Source: Ailurus styani
Taxonomy: Eukaryota > Chordata > Mammalia > Carnivora > Ailuridae
Assembly: GCA_002007465.1 (NCBI GenBank)
Contig: LNAC01000231.1
Span: 1,586,843-1,650,842, forward strand
Direction of reading: 5' to 3'
Length of the DNA stretch: 64,000 bases
Part shown: in pieces, positions 1 to 12,216 of the stretch
How the letters are laid out: each line of letters starts with the position of its first letter
How positions within the stretch are numbered: position 1 is the stretch's first letter
Program-made: the position numbers and the translations under genes
Notes under the pieces: generated by a model
Seen by the model: only the letters and a program-made list of their open reading frames with translations
The model's database searches: none
What the model was told of the DNA's origin: nothing

Positions 1-120
1 CCATCTTGTTTCATTATTTTTCCCTCCCTACCCCCCGCGACCCCCCACCCTGCCCCTCAAGTTCCTCATATCAGAGAGATCATATGATAATTGTCTTTCT
101 CTGATTGACTTATTTCGCAC
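1..120 (-). mobile_element. L1 3' end fragment (young carnivore L1), cut by window edge
   Basis: This stretch is the near-exact reverse complement of 20079-20200, which lies in a recognisable carnivore L1 3' UTR (end of ORF2 into the G-rich tract). The copy is 5'-truncated at about 120, and its 3' end lies outside the window to the left. The C-rich run at 24-56 is the complement of the L1 3' UTR G-rich tract. Confidence 0.85.
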
Positions 121-227
121 CCTGAGACTATTTTAATATTCTTTAATATAATTTCATATTTGTTTCCTAAATGGATGTTCCACATTTGTATTGACAATAG
201 CACTATGTGCCACTATACGTGTTAACT

Positions 228-395
228 TTTTTTTTTTTTAAGAGAGAAAGTGGGGGTAGGGGCAATGGGAGAGGGAGAGAATCCTAAGCGTGCATGGAGC
301 CTGAGGTGGGGCTTGATCCCATGACCCTGAGATTATGACCTGTACCAAAATCAAGACTCGGATGCTTAACCATCTGAGCCACCCAAGTGCCTCCC
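228..395 (-). mobile_element. Can-SINE, older copy
   Basis: An oligo(T) run is followed by the reverse complement of the Can-SINE body. It ends in a diverged form of GAGCCACCCAGGTGCC, the complement of the tRNA-derived head. Divergence (for example GAGATTATGACCTG) and the lack of a clear target-site duplication suggest an older subfamily. Confidence 0.9.
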
Positions 396-604
396 AGATT
401 AATACATTTTAATAACACGTTCTGTATTTAATTACTTAAATTCTTTAATTATTTATCACATTTTTGTTTAGACTCTGTGATCTCCCCTTCTTTTAATTGT
501 TAACTACTACCCTATTTCAGCCCATTATCAATTTACTCCTGTATTACTGGAATAAATTCTTAGCTAACATTTAATGTATTTGGTCTCTCCCATTGTCAGT
601 CATG

Positions 605-745
605 TTTCATCTCCATCACATATTAAGTGTGTAACCTGGAAGAAGATCATAAATCTTCAGTTGACTCGTCTAGATGGAACAGATAATAGTACCCACCTTG
701 GAGTGCTGCATGCTTAGTATGGTGTCTGGCACATAGGATGTAAGA
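605..745 (+). repeat. MIR fragment
   Basis: The order of landmarks fits the MIR 3' half: AAATCTTCAGTT, a weak match to the 'aatctctcagt' region, then ATAATAGTACCCACCTTGGAG and GTGTCTGGCACATAGGA. It is diverged. The flanks (396-604 and 746-1149) hold nothing I recognise. Confidence 0.55.
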
Positions 746-1149
746 CAATTATAAGAAATTTATGCACAGGGTATATCCTTCCCTTGAAACCAGTGCAATT
801 TGCCTACTTTTCAAGGATCTGTCTTTGTTGGATTATATGTAGTTTCAGTACCTCTGGGAGTATCTTTTCTCTTTAAAGGCAGGATTCTTAGATAATCCCC
901 TTCCCTTTTGGGGGGGTAAACTTGCTTCGCAGTTACTCAGAGCATCAAGATTCACTGATAGAATATAGATGTGAGACAAGTACTAAGTTTCTAGAATACT
1001 TAAGAATTCTGTTAGTCAGACAGAGCCCTCATTTGCATTAGGTGTACTCTGTCCCCAAACAAATACTGACTTTAGTGAGAAAAACAAATGTATGGCACAG
1101 TAGTGTTGGGTTAGGGGTAGGCACTTGTTGATCTTGTCACAGAATTCAG

Positions 1150-1212
1150 AATAATGGAATAAGTGTGGACTCTGGAGCCCAGTTAAACTTAATGCAAATC
1201 CAAACTCAGCCA
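1150..1212 (+). repeat. MIR fragment (5' part)
   Basis: A short match to the MIR start: GTGGACTCTGGAGCCCAG and, after a gap, CAAATCCAAACTCAGCCA, like 'caaatcccagctctgcca'. It is short and diverged. From 1213 to 1797 I see only unique AT-rich sequence. Confidence 0.45.
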
Positions 1213-1797
1213 GTTGCAATCTAAATTACATTATTAAAGCCATTATTAACTTCTTTGTTCAAAATAGTGAAAATCCCTCTTTTCTGGCTCTTATAAGATG
1301 AAATGAAAAATAAAATGGTACGTAGATTTTTTTAAAAGTATGTTCAATGCTCAAGAAAAATTGATTATTTTCATTTCTAGAAGGTATTTCCCATTATTGC
1401 TTGGCTGAGTATTGTTAATATATTGTTCGATAACATGTTTCCAGCAGAGCAATATTCTGTTTCTTCTTGGACCCAGTCAACTTCCCTCTTCTGCTTCTGT
1501 CTTCTTTCTGTAGCGATTGCCTCCAAACTTGGTCCCCTTGCAGAGCTCTTCTCAATTGCGCTCCATGGGCTCTCCCTTTGTTCACTGGCATCCCTCACTG
1601 GTGCAACTGTAGCTGAAACAGTCCTTGTTTCTTTTCTTTCTTCTTTTGTTTTACTTCATTTTTTTAACTGTAGCAACACATGTGAGTTAGTTCTATGTTT
1701 CTTCTCCACCAATGGGACTTTGTCTTTGTAATAATAATGCTTGCCGTATTCGTGGTATTATGTATGTGTATATAGGTAGGTTTTTCTTTATCAATAT

Positions 1798-2010
1798 ATT
1801 TTAAATAAAATTGTATATATTTAAGGTGTGCAACATGATTTGATATATGTATACATAGCGAAATGATTACTACAGCCAAGCTAATTAGTATATCATTTTC
1901 TCCTATAATTAGCATGTTTGTGTGTGTGTGATGAATGCACCTGAAATCTACTATTTGAGCATATTTTCAGTGTTCAGTACGGTGTTAAGTGTAGTCACCT
2001 GTATGTGTTT
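1798..2010 (-). mobile_element. L1M-type 3' UTR fragment
   Basis: The reverse complement carries the old mammalian L1 3' terminal text. On the plus strand this reads ATTGTATATATTTAAGGTG, then GATATATGTATACATAGCGA, then AGCTAATTAGTATATCATT and TGTAGTCACCTGTATG. The same text recurs in a second copy at 18055-18285. Divergence indicates an ancient L1M subfamily. Confidence 0.75.
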
Positions 2011-2210
2011 CCAGTGAATGATTTGTTAGGTATAACATTTTAATGATACGGATCTTTATGTAAGGTCTTACATGAGATGACAGGCAACTTTTGTCTTTCC
2101 ACTCTTATTTTTCCCTCAGTGAAGGGAATTGTTAGAAATTTGATGGCAACAAAACTGAGTGAAGACTAAATAGCATGAGTGCTGGTTATTTGTTTAGAAC
2201 CAGATGATAA

Positions 2211-2416
2211 GGGCGCCTGGGTGGCTCAGTGGGTTAAAACCTCTGCCTTCGGCTCAGGTCATGATCCCAGGGTCCTTGGATCGAGGCCCACATCGGGCTC
2301 TCTGCTCGGCAGGGAGCCTGCTTCCTTCTCTCTCTCTGCCTGCCTCTCTGCCTACTTGTGATCTGATCTCTCTCTCTGTGTCAAATAGATAAATAAAATC
2401 TTTAAAAAAAAAAAAA
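2211..2416 (+). mobile_element. Can-SINE, young mustelid type
   Basis: Near-consensus copy: GGGCGCCTGGGTGGCTCAG head, B-box region near GGATCGAGGCC, CT-rich tail and an A-run. It is flanked by a perfect 15-bp target-site duplication, AGAACCAGATGATAA, at 2196-2210 and 2417-2431, which marks a recent target-primed insertion. Confidence 0.97.
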
Positions 2417-2431
2417 AGAACCAGATGATAA

Positions 2432-5047
2432 ATACATGATGTGTGCCATTAAAAACAATGGTTCTGTATTTAGAATGTCATTACTTAAGTTATTTAAAAA
2501 ATGTCATTACAGATTGATTGCAACAAAACCATAGGCTAACATTTTTTAGACTAGTAGGTATTTCTGATAATTTTCCTAATCATGTAGTAGTTGAACTGTA
2601 ATTATGTGGCTTGTATTTAATTGTGGGTAGCATTAAAACTTCACATAATTGACATTGTTATATGTAGACCATTCTTTTTATTGTGGGCTCAGAGATTCTA
2701 CTCTAATGCTTTTGATCCTATGAGCATCCTGTTGAGATTGTCTGCTTGTTAAAATGGAAATTTAATTTTTATGAGGTTTGTATGTATTTTGAAACAAATT
2801 AGAATTACAGCAGTTAGGGTTGTGGATTTGATTTGTATTTTATGAAAGGAAGGAAAGTATTGAGTTTAAAAATATGATTTGATTTGAACGAACCATGCTA
2901 ATTAAATTTATGTTTGAGGACAGTATCTGAAAAAATATAAATGAGGATAAATTTTCATTGCCTCTCTTGCATTTGAGAAGTATAACTCAATATTTTCTTA
3001 AAACTTTGTTTTTAAAATAGGGTAATAACAAAAGTCATTTACAAGTGCCTTATTACCTTGTAAAGGATTACTCAGGAAATATTTTCTTGCTCATTTTACT
3101 TCTGAGCATGGGAACATATAGGTGTTGCTGTTATCATTTGATAATTGTCTCAGTAGCAATGAAATTAGCAGACAGTCTTATACAAATTTTTTATATCTAG
3201 TATTTAATAACTCATTAAAACTTGGAGACAGATGTTTATTGAAGGCTAATTATTCACTTGCAAATTTAACTAAGGTTGTAGACAGAATTGAGAATAACCT
3301 CAAGAAAAGCATTACTTCTCCAAAAAAACTAAATCTTAATTTTACTGTTAGTAGTTCAAAATGTTGCTGAGCCTTGATTTTTAGGGCTTCTATAGAATGA
3401 AGTAGAAAGAAAGGTTAGTGGAACTGAAGTCCACTGTTCTTGAAGAAAATGTAGGTTTGCTGAAAGATTACTGCTTATTAAACCTCTTTTGTACTGTCTT
3501 GGAAATAATTTAAGACCAAGAATGATGCATAAGCTCATTAATAACAAAAGAGAAAAGGAAAAAGCTTTTGTTTTCTTTGATAAACTTGGCAGCTGTAACG
3601 TGTATATTTAGAATTCACCAGTTGCTATATTTGAAGGATACTTTGGTCAGTAGCTAAGATATGTTCTAAGGAATCAAGGGACACTGGGGATATATAACAG
3701 AGCCATGAAGAGGGGAAATAAATTGAGAAGGAAATGACTGACCCTGGAAATTACCAGGACATCCTGTCCAGGATGTCATTACCAAATCTGTGCTACATTA
3801 TTTTTATAAAAAGATAAAATTTATACACATTTGAGGACAATGGGATACTGAGACATAATTGGTCTGTGATAATAAAGGACATTTCATATCACATTAGCCT
3901 ATACTTTTAATTAGGGTTTCAGTTTAATTACGCTATAATTCCAAACTAGTTGCCAATGCTGTGTGATGATAGAGTGCAGAGATTTTATTTAGGACTGACT
4001 CTTCAAGTGGGAGCCACGATCGTGTGCAAAATGACATTGAAGGCACATCCTAGTGTCTATGACCTGAGCATTAGGGAAAAGTGTGAGTTCCATAATACAT
4101 TAGATTTCCATTACTATTTTTTTTTCTGTTTCCTTGTTACTCAGAGTCAGACTCAATATTACTACACTTAAATCTAATTCATAATGTCCAAGGAAGAGAA
4201 AAGGAGAAGGAAAAGGAAGTGAAAAATCAGAATTATATTACTTTTAAATTGTATTATTTTTATGAAAGTCATGCTGCTTTTTCCCCTTTAAACACTGAGT
4301 GGCAGAAAATGCGATGTAAATGAGTGAATAGAATAAAATACAATGGTAGAAAAAATACTGCTCTTGTAGGTCTTGATAATGAATAGACACATTGCCTGGA
4401 CCCAGTATTGATGGTATTACTACGCTATTAAGGTCTGTGTCTAAATACTTACTACTTAGACTTCAGATTAGTTAAATTTTATTTTTATCAAGCATCGTGC
4501 ATCTAAGAAGTCAGCCCAAAATTGGCTAAGCTCAGAAAAAAGCGTGGTGTGGATGCATCAAGTGATTTTATGAGTAGGATATACTACCTGGTTCCTCCTT
4601 GCTCTGACTTCATTTGTTGTTGTCTGGGGTAATGAGAACTGTTCATTGGCTTAATGCCTCTACTTGTAGAGACAGATGCTATCTGATCTTTCTTGTCAGA
4701 AGAATTCCCAGAATAAGTCATTCAAGCAAGAACAATTGGTGTCTTGTTGGTTGCAAACACTAGGGATTCTCTGTATTCTCATGCACCTTGGGTTTTTGTT
4801 TTTTGTTTTGTTTTGTTTTTTTGTTCATGTGTGTCCATCAGTAGCAAAAACTGCACTGATTAACTGAAATGGTACATTGGCGGCTTTTGAAAAGAGCCTG
4901 CTTTTCTGTGATTTGGCTGTTAATTTTATTACTTTGACGTAAGTACGCAGTATCTAAAAATGCCTTTATTTAAAAATGCGTTGCTAGCTCATTTGTAGCA
5001 TTGCTGTTGAGCCTGTCTCCCACAGTGTGTTTCTGTTTGTGTCTTCT
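2432..5047. other. AT-rich sequence without recognisable features
   Basis: I see no repeat family, gene or structured element. Short open frames at 3122-3370 and 3950-4171 show no protein-like composition or flanking splice signals that would support them. Confidence 0.5.
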
Positions 5048-5060
5048 AATGTATACACTT

Positions 5061-5267
5061 TATTATTTTTTAATTTAAGATTTTATTTATTTGAGAGAGA
5101 GAGCACGTGCGAGTGTGTGGGTGCAAGAGAGTGTGGGGGCAGAAGGGGCAGAGGAAGAGGGAGGAGTGGACTCCACGCTGAGTAGGGAGCCCATGCGGGG
5201 GCTCAATCCTAGGACCCTTAGATCGCGACTTGAGCCAAAGGCAGATGCTTAACCGACGGAGCCACTG
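5061..5267 (-). mobile_element. Can-SINE, older copy
   Basis: It starts with T-rich sequence and AAGATTTTATTTATTTGAGA and ends with CTTAACCGACGGAGCCAC, the complement of the SINE head. An imperfect target duplication flanks it: ATGTATACACTT ending at 5060 and ATGTATATACACTT starting at 5268. Confidence 0.9.
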
Positions 5268-5577
5268 ATGTATATACACTTGATGTTAAACTGGTCTCTG
5301 TTTCCAGTCTTCCTTCTCTACCTCCTCCTATTTCTCATCCAATGACCAAACATTCATAATCAGGAGTTTCTTTTGCTTTGTTCCTATTTCAGAGTACCTT
5401 AAGCAGTACATTGGGGCTAAAAAAAAATCAATGATAGTACAGTTTGAATTATGAAGAAAAGAGAGAGAGAGCTGGGCCACAGGGAATATATTTTCAATTT
5501 TACTTACAGGCTGAGGTGCGTCTTATAGCCCTGGCTATTTCACTTGGTGCCTCACGTCTTCCTCGGGCTGGGGAGTA

Positions 5578-5884
5578 CAGCTGACACCGGGGTGGAGCCA
5601 CTGGCCCCAGTGCCATTGAAAATCCATGTATAACTTTTGACCCCCCAGAAATTTTACTAGAAGTTGACTAGAAGCCTCATCAATACCAAAAATTACACAT
5701 ACTATATATATGCATTATATTGTATTCTTCCAATAAACGGAGTTAGAGCAAAGAAAAGGCTGTGAAGACAATTATAAGGAAGAGAAAATACACTTACAGT
5801 ACTGCACTATATTTACTGAAAAAGAAAATCCACGTCTCGGGAGACCATATATCGTTAAAACCCGAGCCCTTCAAGGGTCAGTTG
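5578..5884 (-). mobile_element. MER2-like non-autonomous Tigger DNA transposon
   Basis: The sequence between two TA dinucleotides (5576-5577 and 5885-5886) reads as a reverse-complement MER2-type element. It begins CAGCTGACACC and ends TTCAAGGGTCAGTTG, forming terminal inverted repeats. Internal text such as TGAAAATCCATGTATAACTT and CCAATAAACGGAGTT matches the family. TA duplication is the signature of Tc1/mariner-Tigger transposition. The family name is from memory of the consensus. Confidence 0.75.
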
Positions 5885-6372
5885 TACTGTTGAGCGTCAT
5901 CCAGCTCCAGCCCTACTGGGGCTCCAGAGTCAGGCTTCCTGCCACTGAGGGTGAGGAGTAAGAGCAAGCAAACAACATAACAGAAACCCTGTAAATTGCT
6001 AATTTGTGTTCATGTCTAAAATCCACATCAGCAGGATTTATTTATTTTTATGCATTTTATATTTTTGAGAACAATTTGATTAGAACAAAATTAAATTCTG
6101 AAAAGAAAATACACAGCAGCCAGATGGTCCATTTTAGAACCCCTCTTGAGTGAGTTAACAAGCCTTTATTGAGTGCTTGACTTCTAGAAACTAGGATGCT
6201 GTATAGTCCTGGAAGAGAGAAAATACCTCTCTGACCCCATTCCTTTAATACGTAAATCTTGTTGGGATTCTTGAAATGTAGATTTATAAAAATTCCTGGT
6301 AGAAATTGAGGACTTAAAAAAAAAAAAAGTAATCAAGGACTAGCTCTCACTGGCTAACAATATTGCAGTTTA

Positions 6373-6563
6373 CTTATTTATTTTTAAATATTTTATTTAT
6401 TTGAGAGAGAGAGAGACCACAAGCAGTTGCAGAGGGAGAGAGAGAAGCAGGCTCCCCACTGAGCAGGGAGCCCAGCATGGGGACTTGGGGCTCCATCCCG
6501 TCCTGGGATCATGACCTGAGCTGAAGGCAGACACTTTGGTTGACTGGGATGCCCAGGCGCCCC
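6373..6563 (-). mobile_element. Can-SINE
   Basis: T-rich start, AGAAGCAGGCTCCCCACTGAG in the middle and GGATGCCCAGGCGCCCC at the end. It is bounded by a perfect 17-bp target-site duplication AACAATATTGCAGTTTA (6356-6372 and 6564-6580). Confidence 0.96.
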
Positions 6564-7328
6564 AACAATATTGCAGTTTAAAACAAATGAATTGAAGGGA
6601 TGTAATGTGATCAGTATATCTTTAAGGTAACTGAGGAATAATTATTGAATTAGGTCAAGGAAGAGGGAGAGAGATCAAGCTGGAGGAGAAAAAGGTGTGG
6701 AATGTTTTCTTAACAGAGGGGACCTTGCTACCACACTCCCCGCAATACAATATTGCAGATGGTGCATGGAGAAACGGGAGAATCGTGAATTAATCCATTC
6801 CTTACAAAGCATGTCTCTATTCCTTCATCTTTTCTCAGCTCAGTATCTTACGATCTGGATTGGTTGAAGATTGTTGTATGTTGTAAGCATCTAATACTAT
6901 AAAGCAATAAGAATGCAAAACCTTTGGTGTATGCAGAATTGCTAACTTTTTAAAAATGTTAAAGGATCTCACATTCTAAATCTTGGCAAAACCATTGGTA
7001 AATGAGGCGTAAGGGAAGTGGCCAGTGAACAGGTGAACATAAGTAATTGGCTATATATTTAGTTTTAATGGTAGAATAAAGTTAAAAAATATGTATGAGA
7101 TGAACATACACTTTAAAAATTACTTCAAAAGTAAGATGTAATTAGGGCTTTTAAATACATTTTTTGCTCTCTGAAATTGGAATTAGAAATGTAAGCCTAT
7201 TTGACTCCCGTTATTTGTCTCAAAACTGCTGTTAGGAATTAACAAGGTATCAAAATTAGAAGTCTGTGCTTGCAGGGTGTTGTATGTACACTAAGCCAGC
7301 CCTGGAGTTCAGAGTTATGTTGGTATGG

Positions 7329-7442
7329 GGGTGCCTGGCTGGTTCAGTTGGTGGAGAGTGCAACTTTTGATCTCAGGGTTGTAAGTTGAAGCCCCATGTT
7401 TGGTGTAGAGATTACTTAAAAAAAATCCTTAAAAAACCACAA
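7329..7442 (+). mobile_element. Short Can-SINE variant
   Basis: A tRNA-like head (GTGCCTGGCTGGTTCAGTTG) is followed by GATCTCAGGGTTGTAAGTTG, then GTGTAGAGATTACTTAAAAA and an A-rich tail. It lacks the long CT-rich body of the standard SINE, matching an older short subfamily. Imperfect target duplication: GTTATGTTGGTATGG before and AGTAATATTGGTATGG after. Confidence 0.85.
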
Positions 7443-7649
7443 AGTAATATTGGTATGGATGTGATAAAGAGAGTGACCTGAGAAAGAGGGGCATAATGAT
7501 GAGTTATAAGAAGTGAATTTGGAGAAGCAAGTAGAAGTATTTTTAAGGGCTTGAATGGTACAATCTAAGATTTTAGGCCTTGTACAGTGTGATGCATCAA
7601 GACTCAGAGTGGGCCTTGACCATGGGAAGTAGATATGACATTGGAAAGC

Positions 7650-7810
7650 ACCTTGATACAGTGGGTAGAATACTGGACTAGAAGTGATGAACCCTTATGT
7701 TTCATAGCCTTGACTCCATCTCTGACTAGATAGGGAAGCCTCTGTTTTCATCAGGAAAATGAGGGTGTTAGACTGATTTGTAAGGTGCCTTCTGTATTTT
7801 GTGCAGGTTA
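7650..7810 (+). repeat. MIR3-like fragment
   Basis: Landmarks in order are GATACAGTGGGTAGAATACTGG, a serine-tRNA-like head, then TGACTCCATCTCTGACTAG, ATCAGGAAAATGAGGG and TTGTAAGGTGCCTTCTG. The order fits MIR/MIR3 SINEs. Confidence 0.55.
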
Positions 7811-7930
7811 TTCTGACAATTCAGTATAGTAGAATATACTGGGTTGGGGGAATGAGCCAGGGACTTACTATTAATCCATGTCTGAGGAATAAGGGTTGTG
7901 TTGAAATGACATTTAAGAATGAAGAGGAGG

Positions 7931-8121
7931 GGGGCCTGGGTGTCTCAGTTAGTTGAACATCCGACTTTTGATTTCAGCTCAGGTCATGATCTCAGGGTCA
8001 TGAGATGGAGGCACCTGTCGGGCTCTGTGCTCAGGGTGGAGTCAGCTTGTCCCTCTCCCTCTGCTCCTCTCCCTGCTCACGTGCTCTCTAAAATAAATAA
8101 ATAAAAATCTTAAAAAAAAAA
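7931..8121 (+). mobile_element. Can-SINE, older subfamily
   Basis: The head GGGCCTGGGTGTCTCAGTTAG with GAACATCCGACTTTTGATTT marks an older Can-SINE type. It ends AAATAAATAAATAAAAATCT plus an A-run. Imperfect target duplication: AGAATGAAGAGGAG at 7916 and AGAATGGAGAGGAA at 8122. Confidence 0.92.
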
Positions 8122-8134
8122 AGAATGGAGAGGA

Positions 8135-8660
8135 AAAGATAGGTCAGGGAGCTGTGGTAGAGGTGGAAATGGTGGAGTTTGTAGACAGGTTGAATGTTGA
8201 GGGTGAAGAGGGAGAGTCAAAAATAACTAAAGTTTTGAACATAGCGGATTGGGAGGACAGAGTTAACATTGACAGTGACTGGAAATTTGCAAACACTTGC
8301 TTATAACTGGGGGGAGGAGATAAGTTCAGGTTTTCCCATGTCAGATTTTAGCAGACGTCAGAGTGAGATGTCCTACAGGTACTTGGAAGTACAAGACTGA
8401 AAGGCAAATGAGGGCGGTTCCTGGATGTCAGCCACAGGCTTCTGCACAACATAAAGTGAACCAGCTCCTTGCGGGAGGAATGAGAATAATGGGGGAGCAT
8501 TGGCCTAAGGTTGGACTGAGGAGGGACAGAAAGGTTTCATCTAATTCATAGCCAGTAGTGTGGAAGGTGAGAACAAAACCAAGTTAGAGGAATGGGAGAA
8601 GGCCAAGGGAACTTAGAGGTTGAGAAAGCCACTGAATTTGGTTGTGATAGTAGATGGCCT
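8135..8660 (-). repeat. L2 LINE fragment (degenerate)
   Basis: The plus strand resembles the complement of the L2 3' region: GTAGAGGTGGAAATGG, GAAGAGGGAGAGTCAAAAATA, CTGGGGGGAGGAGATAAGTTCAGG and GAGTGAGATGTCCTACAGG, in the order expected. It is strongly diverged and carries no open reading frame. Confidence 0.55.
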
Positions 8661-10100
8661 CAGGTAGTGTCCTTGGACTATTTCCAGAATACTCAAGTGT
8701 AAGAAAGAATTTTATGGAAGATTAGACTCTTTATTTTAACCACAAGACAGAATGCAGGAGCTCTAATAAGTAGGAAAATAAGTAGTATTAAGTAAAATTA
8801 AGGCACTTAATTTTCTAGTGTGCCAAGAGGAAAGAAAAAGTTTCTTCTCCTTTAGTTCTGCCTTCAGTGAGCAAATAACAACTCTTTCTTATCATTCCTC
8901 TTTCAAATCCTACCAAAACTACACCATAGTCTACCCAAACAAAGCATTTCCCTTACAGGAAAGCAGAGAGAGAAAACCTATATGTGACACCCACTCTTTC
9001 ACAACTGCTGAGATTAAAAATTAACCCCACCCCCTCCATCTGTTTATTGCAAAGAGGACTTGGGCCAGCTTGGTTTGACCACCCTGATCTGTAAACACTG
9101 TGTGTGAGTTAAGATGGATTTTGTTACAGTGGAATTTGGACAGTGGGATTGAGTCAATACAGGGCTTTATATGACTTTGTTTAGTTTGTAAATAAGAACT
9201 TGAAGCAAGATGTTGTAGTAAGAAACATCTACCTAGGGATGGCCAAGATGACTGTTTTCCCTTACTAATATTTAAGTACTATTATTATTTCAGAAGTAAA
9301 ATGTGAGGGTTTTTTGTTTTTCTTGGTTCATCTGAGACATCTAGTTAGTTGCAGTGACTTAGCACCAGAACTGTATGGTTTTATTGATGCCTTAGGGTAA
9401 AGCCCTCGGGAACACTTGCACCACTGAGCACATGTCTAGCATTGTGCGGGACCAGAAGTCTGCTGGGTCTTAGTGTGGGCAAGTCACTGAACAACTTTTT
9501 GCCAACAGGAACAATCCCAGGGCCACTCTGGTATAGTTTTTGTTTGCTGAGGTGTTACTCCAGCCTCAGACTGATGTCTTTTTACCCATAGAGAATATCT
9601 GGCTTCCTCTGTAGCTCCTCAGGAAGGAGTGGGAACCCAGCTGCTTGGGTGAGGAAGATGAAGCCAGGAGGGAGCCACAGTGAGGTCGGTTGTGAATGCT
9701 CCACTCACCTGTTCGTCCAGGAAAAGGACGTGCTTTATGGAACAGCTGCTGAATTTTTATATCCTAGGGATTTTATTTCCTAGCAATATATCTTAGCCTC
9801 TAACTGAGAGCACTTCTTAATTTGTCAGTGAATTAGCAAAACTTTTAAAATATTGTGTTTTGGGAAAAAAATACTTTTGCTAGCTATAATAGTGCTTTTC
9901 TTTGAGGTGGGCAGGTAGAACACAAAGCAACAATGAAACTGTTTTAAGTAACAGAAAGCCAAGGCGCAGTTATCTTTCCTTTTGCGAAAAAACCAACCAA
10001 CCAAACCCCACATGTATTTGAGATCCTCTCCCACCTGAAGTGACAAAAAGATCATAAAAAGGCAAAATGGCCTGTATCTACACTCGTGTCGTAGTATTAT
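8661..10100. other. Unique sequence, no recognisable features
   Basis: No repeat family or gene signature was recognised. The stretch 9360-9720 is less AT-rich than its surroundings but shows no open frame or splice structure I can support. Confidence 0.45.
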
Positions 10101-10107
10101 TTTGTTT

Positions 10108-10490
10108 ACCTTTATCAGGATAAAGGTCGTATGAGGGCTCGCTGAATACATGTATTCTGCTTTCCAGAATAGATAGGTGGCCAGAGGTGCATGAGAGCTG
10201 TCCCAGCACAAGTACATAGCAGAGTACCAAGCAGACCTCCAGCTACTAGGCAGTTCACGGGGAGGGCGAATAAACCACAAGCATCTGCCTCTGGTGGGGG
10301 GATATGTCCCATTGCAGCCACCAATGCGGAGACACATTGGACTGGATCCAGGGAGAAGGGCCAAAGTGAAGGTCTTCTGTGTACACAGGTATAACCATCA
10401 GAAAACAGTGTATGCGGTGGAGAGATGTGGATACAGTGGGAAGCCATCCATGAACCTCCAGCAAAACTGTGCCGGTCTTTAACCCTTTAA
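10108..10490. other. GC-richer island with overlapping open frames, nature unknown
   Basis: This block is visibly richer in G+C than its flanks. It contains overlapping open frames on both strands: minus 10115-10447 (110 codons), plus 10191-10394 and plus 10294-10482. On the plus strand it is preceded by a pyrimidine-rich stretch ending TTTATCAG, like a 3' splice site, and contains CACAG followed by GTATAA at about 10389, like a 5' splice site. All three plus frames contain stops between those sites, so it is not a simple coding internal exon. It could be a non-coding exon, an old LTR or unique DNA. Confidence 0.25.
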
Positions 10491-10499
10491 TCTTTTTCT

Positions 10500-11143
10500 A
10501 ACCCTTGTTCCCACTGAACACCGATATCAAAACATTGTCTCCAAATATTGGCTGCATTTATTAATTGCAAGTAGGGAGGAATGGCACGCCCCCTGTTTCA
10601 GTTAGTTTTAAATAGCATTTAGCACATATGCTCTAACTACAGTGATGGTTAAACATGCCTTTATTCCAGCGAGCGCATAGTTCTTCTCTCAAGGCCCTTT
10701 CATTTGAGGGCAGTGGCAATGGCATTTGGAGAAAAATGGCAAGAAGAGCTATTGTAATGCCTCAAAATTGAGCTGTGCCTCTTCTCATACACCTGTGAAA
10801 AGAGGGTGTTTTTAAGTAGGGACTTAATTGTCATCAACTTTGCTCTATTCTTAATGGTAAAAAAATTGTCAGTGTCTCACTTGTATATTTGAATACATTC
10901 TGTATATGTCAAGTTTACATCACAAATATCAGCTGCTTTTTACACAAAAGCGTTTTTCATTTTTGAGTGTTTTAGAAAGAACTGGGTGAATGTAGCCTTT
11001 TCTTTGGTGCTTTTAAATAATAATAGGTGATTTGTGGTGATTACTTCTCTTGAAGTTTAGCTTTTAGACTTTATAGCTTATAGAAAAGAGATTGCAACTT
11101 TGTGGTAAATGTTGAATGCAACTATGAAAATAATGTTATTACT

Positions 11144-11174
<31 letters not shown>

Positions 11175-12200
11175 TCCGCTACATCTGCTAGAGATTCCTA
11201 AGTGTAACTGTGTGCATTTTCTTTAATAGAATTTGTTAACTTCTTTCCTGAAATAAAGTTGGCTTGCTTTATTAGTCATAAGTGAATTACTTTTCCTAAA
11301 ATTTAAGTCAGGGTAATTTCGCACCGAAAAAATGGGTAAACATTTTTATTCATCCTGGCTTGATTGCTCTGACTTCTTCATAAAATTTGGAAATCACATT
11401 TTAACTTTTCATTGCCTTTTTATTAAGTGTTTGGAACACTAAACACATGGAAGCATCTTGATTTTACTAGATTGTTACCACAACCTAGTAAAATTTGATT
11501 TTTTTCAATCTCCAGATTGATTTTTTAGAACAGTTTAGAAAGAACTCATGCTTGTTGATGACATTTATCACCTTCTAGACCTTAATGTCATATTGCCCAA
11601 GTTCCTCAGGAATTATTTAAAGGTTTTCAGGACTTCAATAAGTAATCAACCGTAAACCTGAAAAATATATAGTAATTTGTGGACTCAAACCAAAATGAAA
11701 TCATACTTTCTTACCCATGAATGAAACTAAATTATTTAAAGACTACCGAATTATAGTAAAAAGAGGGTTGGAAACTAAAAACTAAATCTACATATTTTAG
11801 ACACTTATTAAACTAAACCTCCTTTATTTAAATGACTTTAAGATTCTCCAGTGAATTGTTTATATGTATTTTATCCAAAGATTCACGCCTAGCTGACAGT
11901 ACTGCTGACATAGTTTCAGGTGAGTCGACCTCACACAAAAAGGGTGCTTCTCAGTGCACAGGACATGCTGAACATATATTCATGAGCAAGATACTGTGTG
12001 AGATGTTTTTGAGGGTCTGTTTATATGGTCCCCATAAAAACTAGATCCCTTCTTGGTAGGAGAGGAAGGTGCTGGTGAACACAAGGGTTGCCATGGGGAG
12101 GTGTAGTTCTTGGGCAGCAGAATTAGATCTGTGCTATGAATGTCTCCTTTTGGGAATTACAGACTGAAATAATGAATGAAACAACAGAAAACTTGTATTT
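10500..12200. other. Unique sequence with one microsatellite
   Basis: Apart from the (CT)n run at 11149-11176, I recognise no repeat family or gene. The stretch 10650-10800 is non-repetitive and of mixed composition. Confidence 0.45.
11149..11176. repeat. (CT)n microsatellite
   Basis: About 14 uninterrupted CT units, bounded by TTTTTCC on the left and CGCTACATC on the right. Confidence 0.97.
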
Positions 12201-12216
12201 GTAAAACATCCTACTT

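Noticed and set aside
9825..10364. 179-codon minus-strand open frame, the longest in the window
   Set aside because: In 64 kb read in six frames, about one frame of this length is expected by chance at a stop frequency near 3 in 64. It has no recognisable domain, and its second half is generic AT-rich translation.
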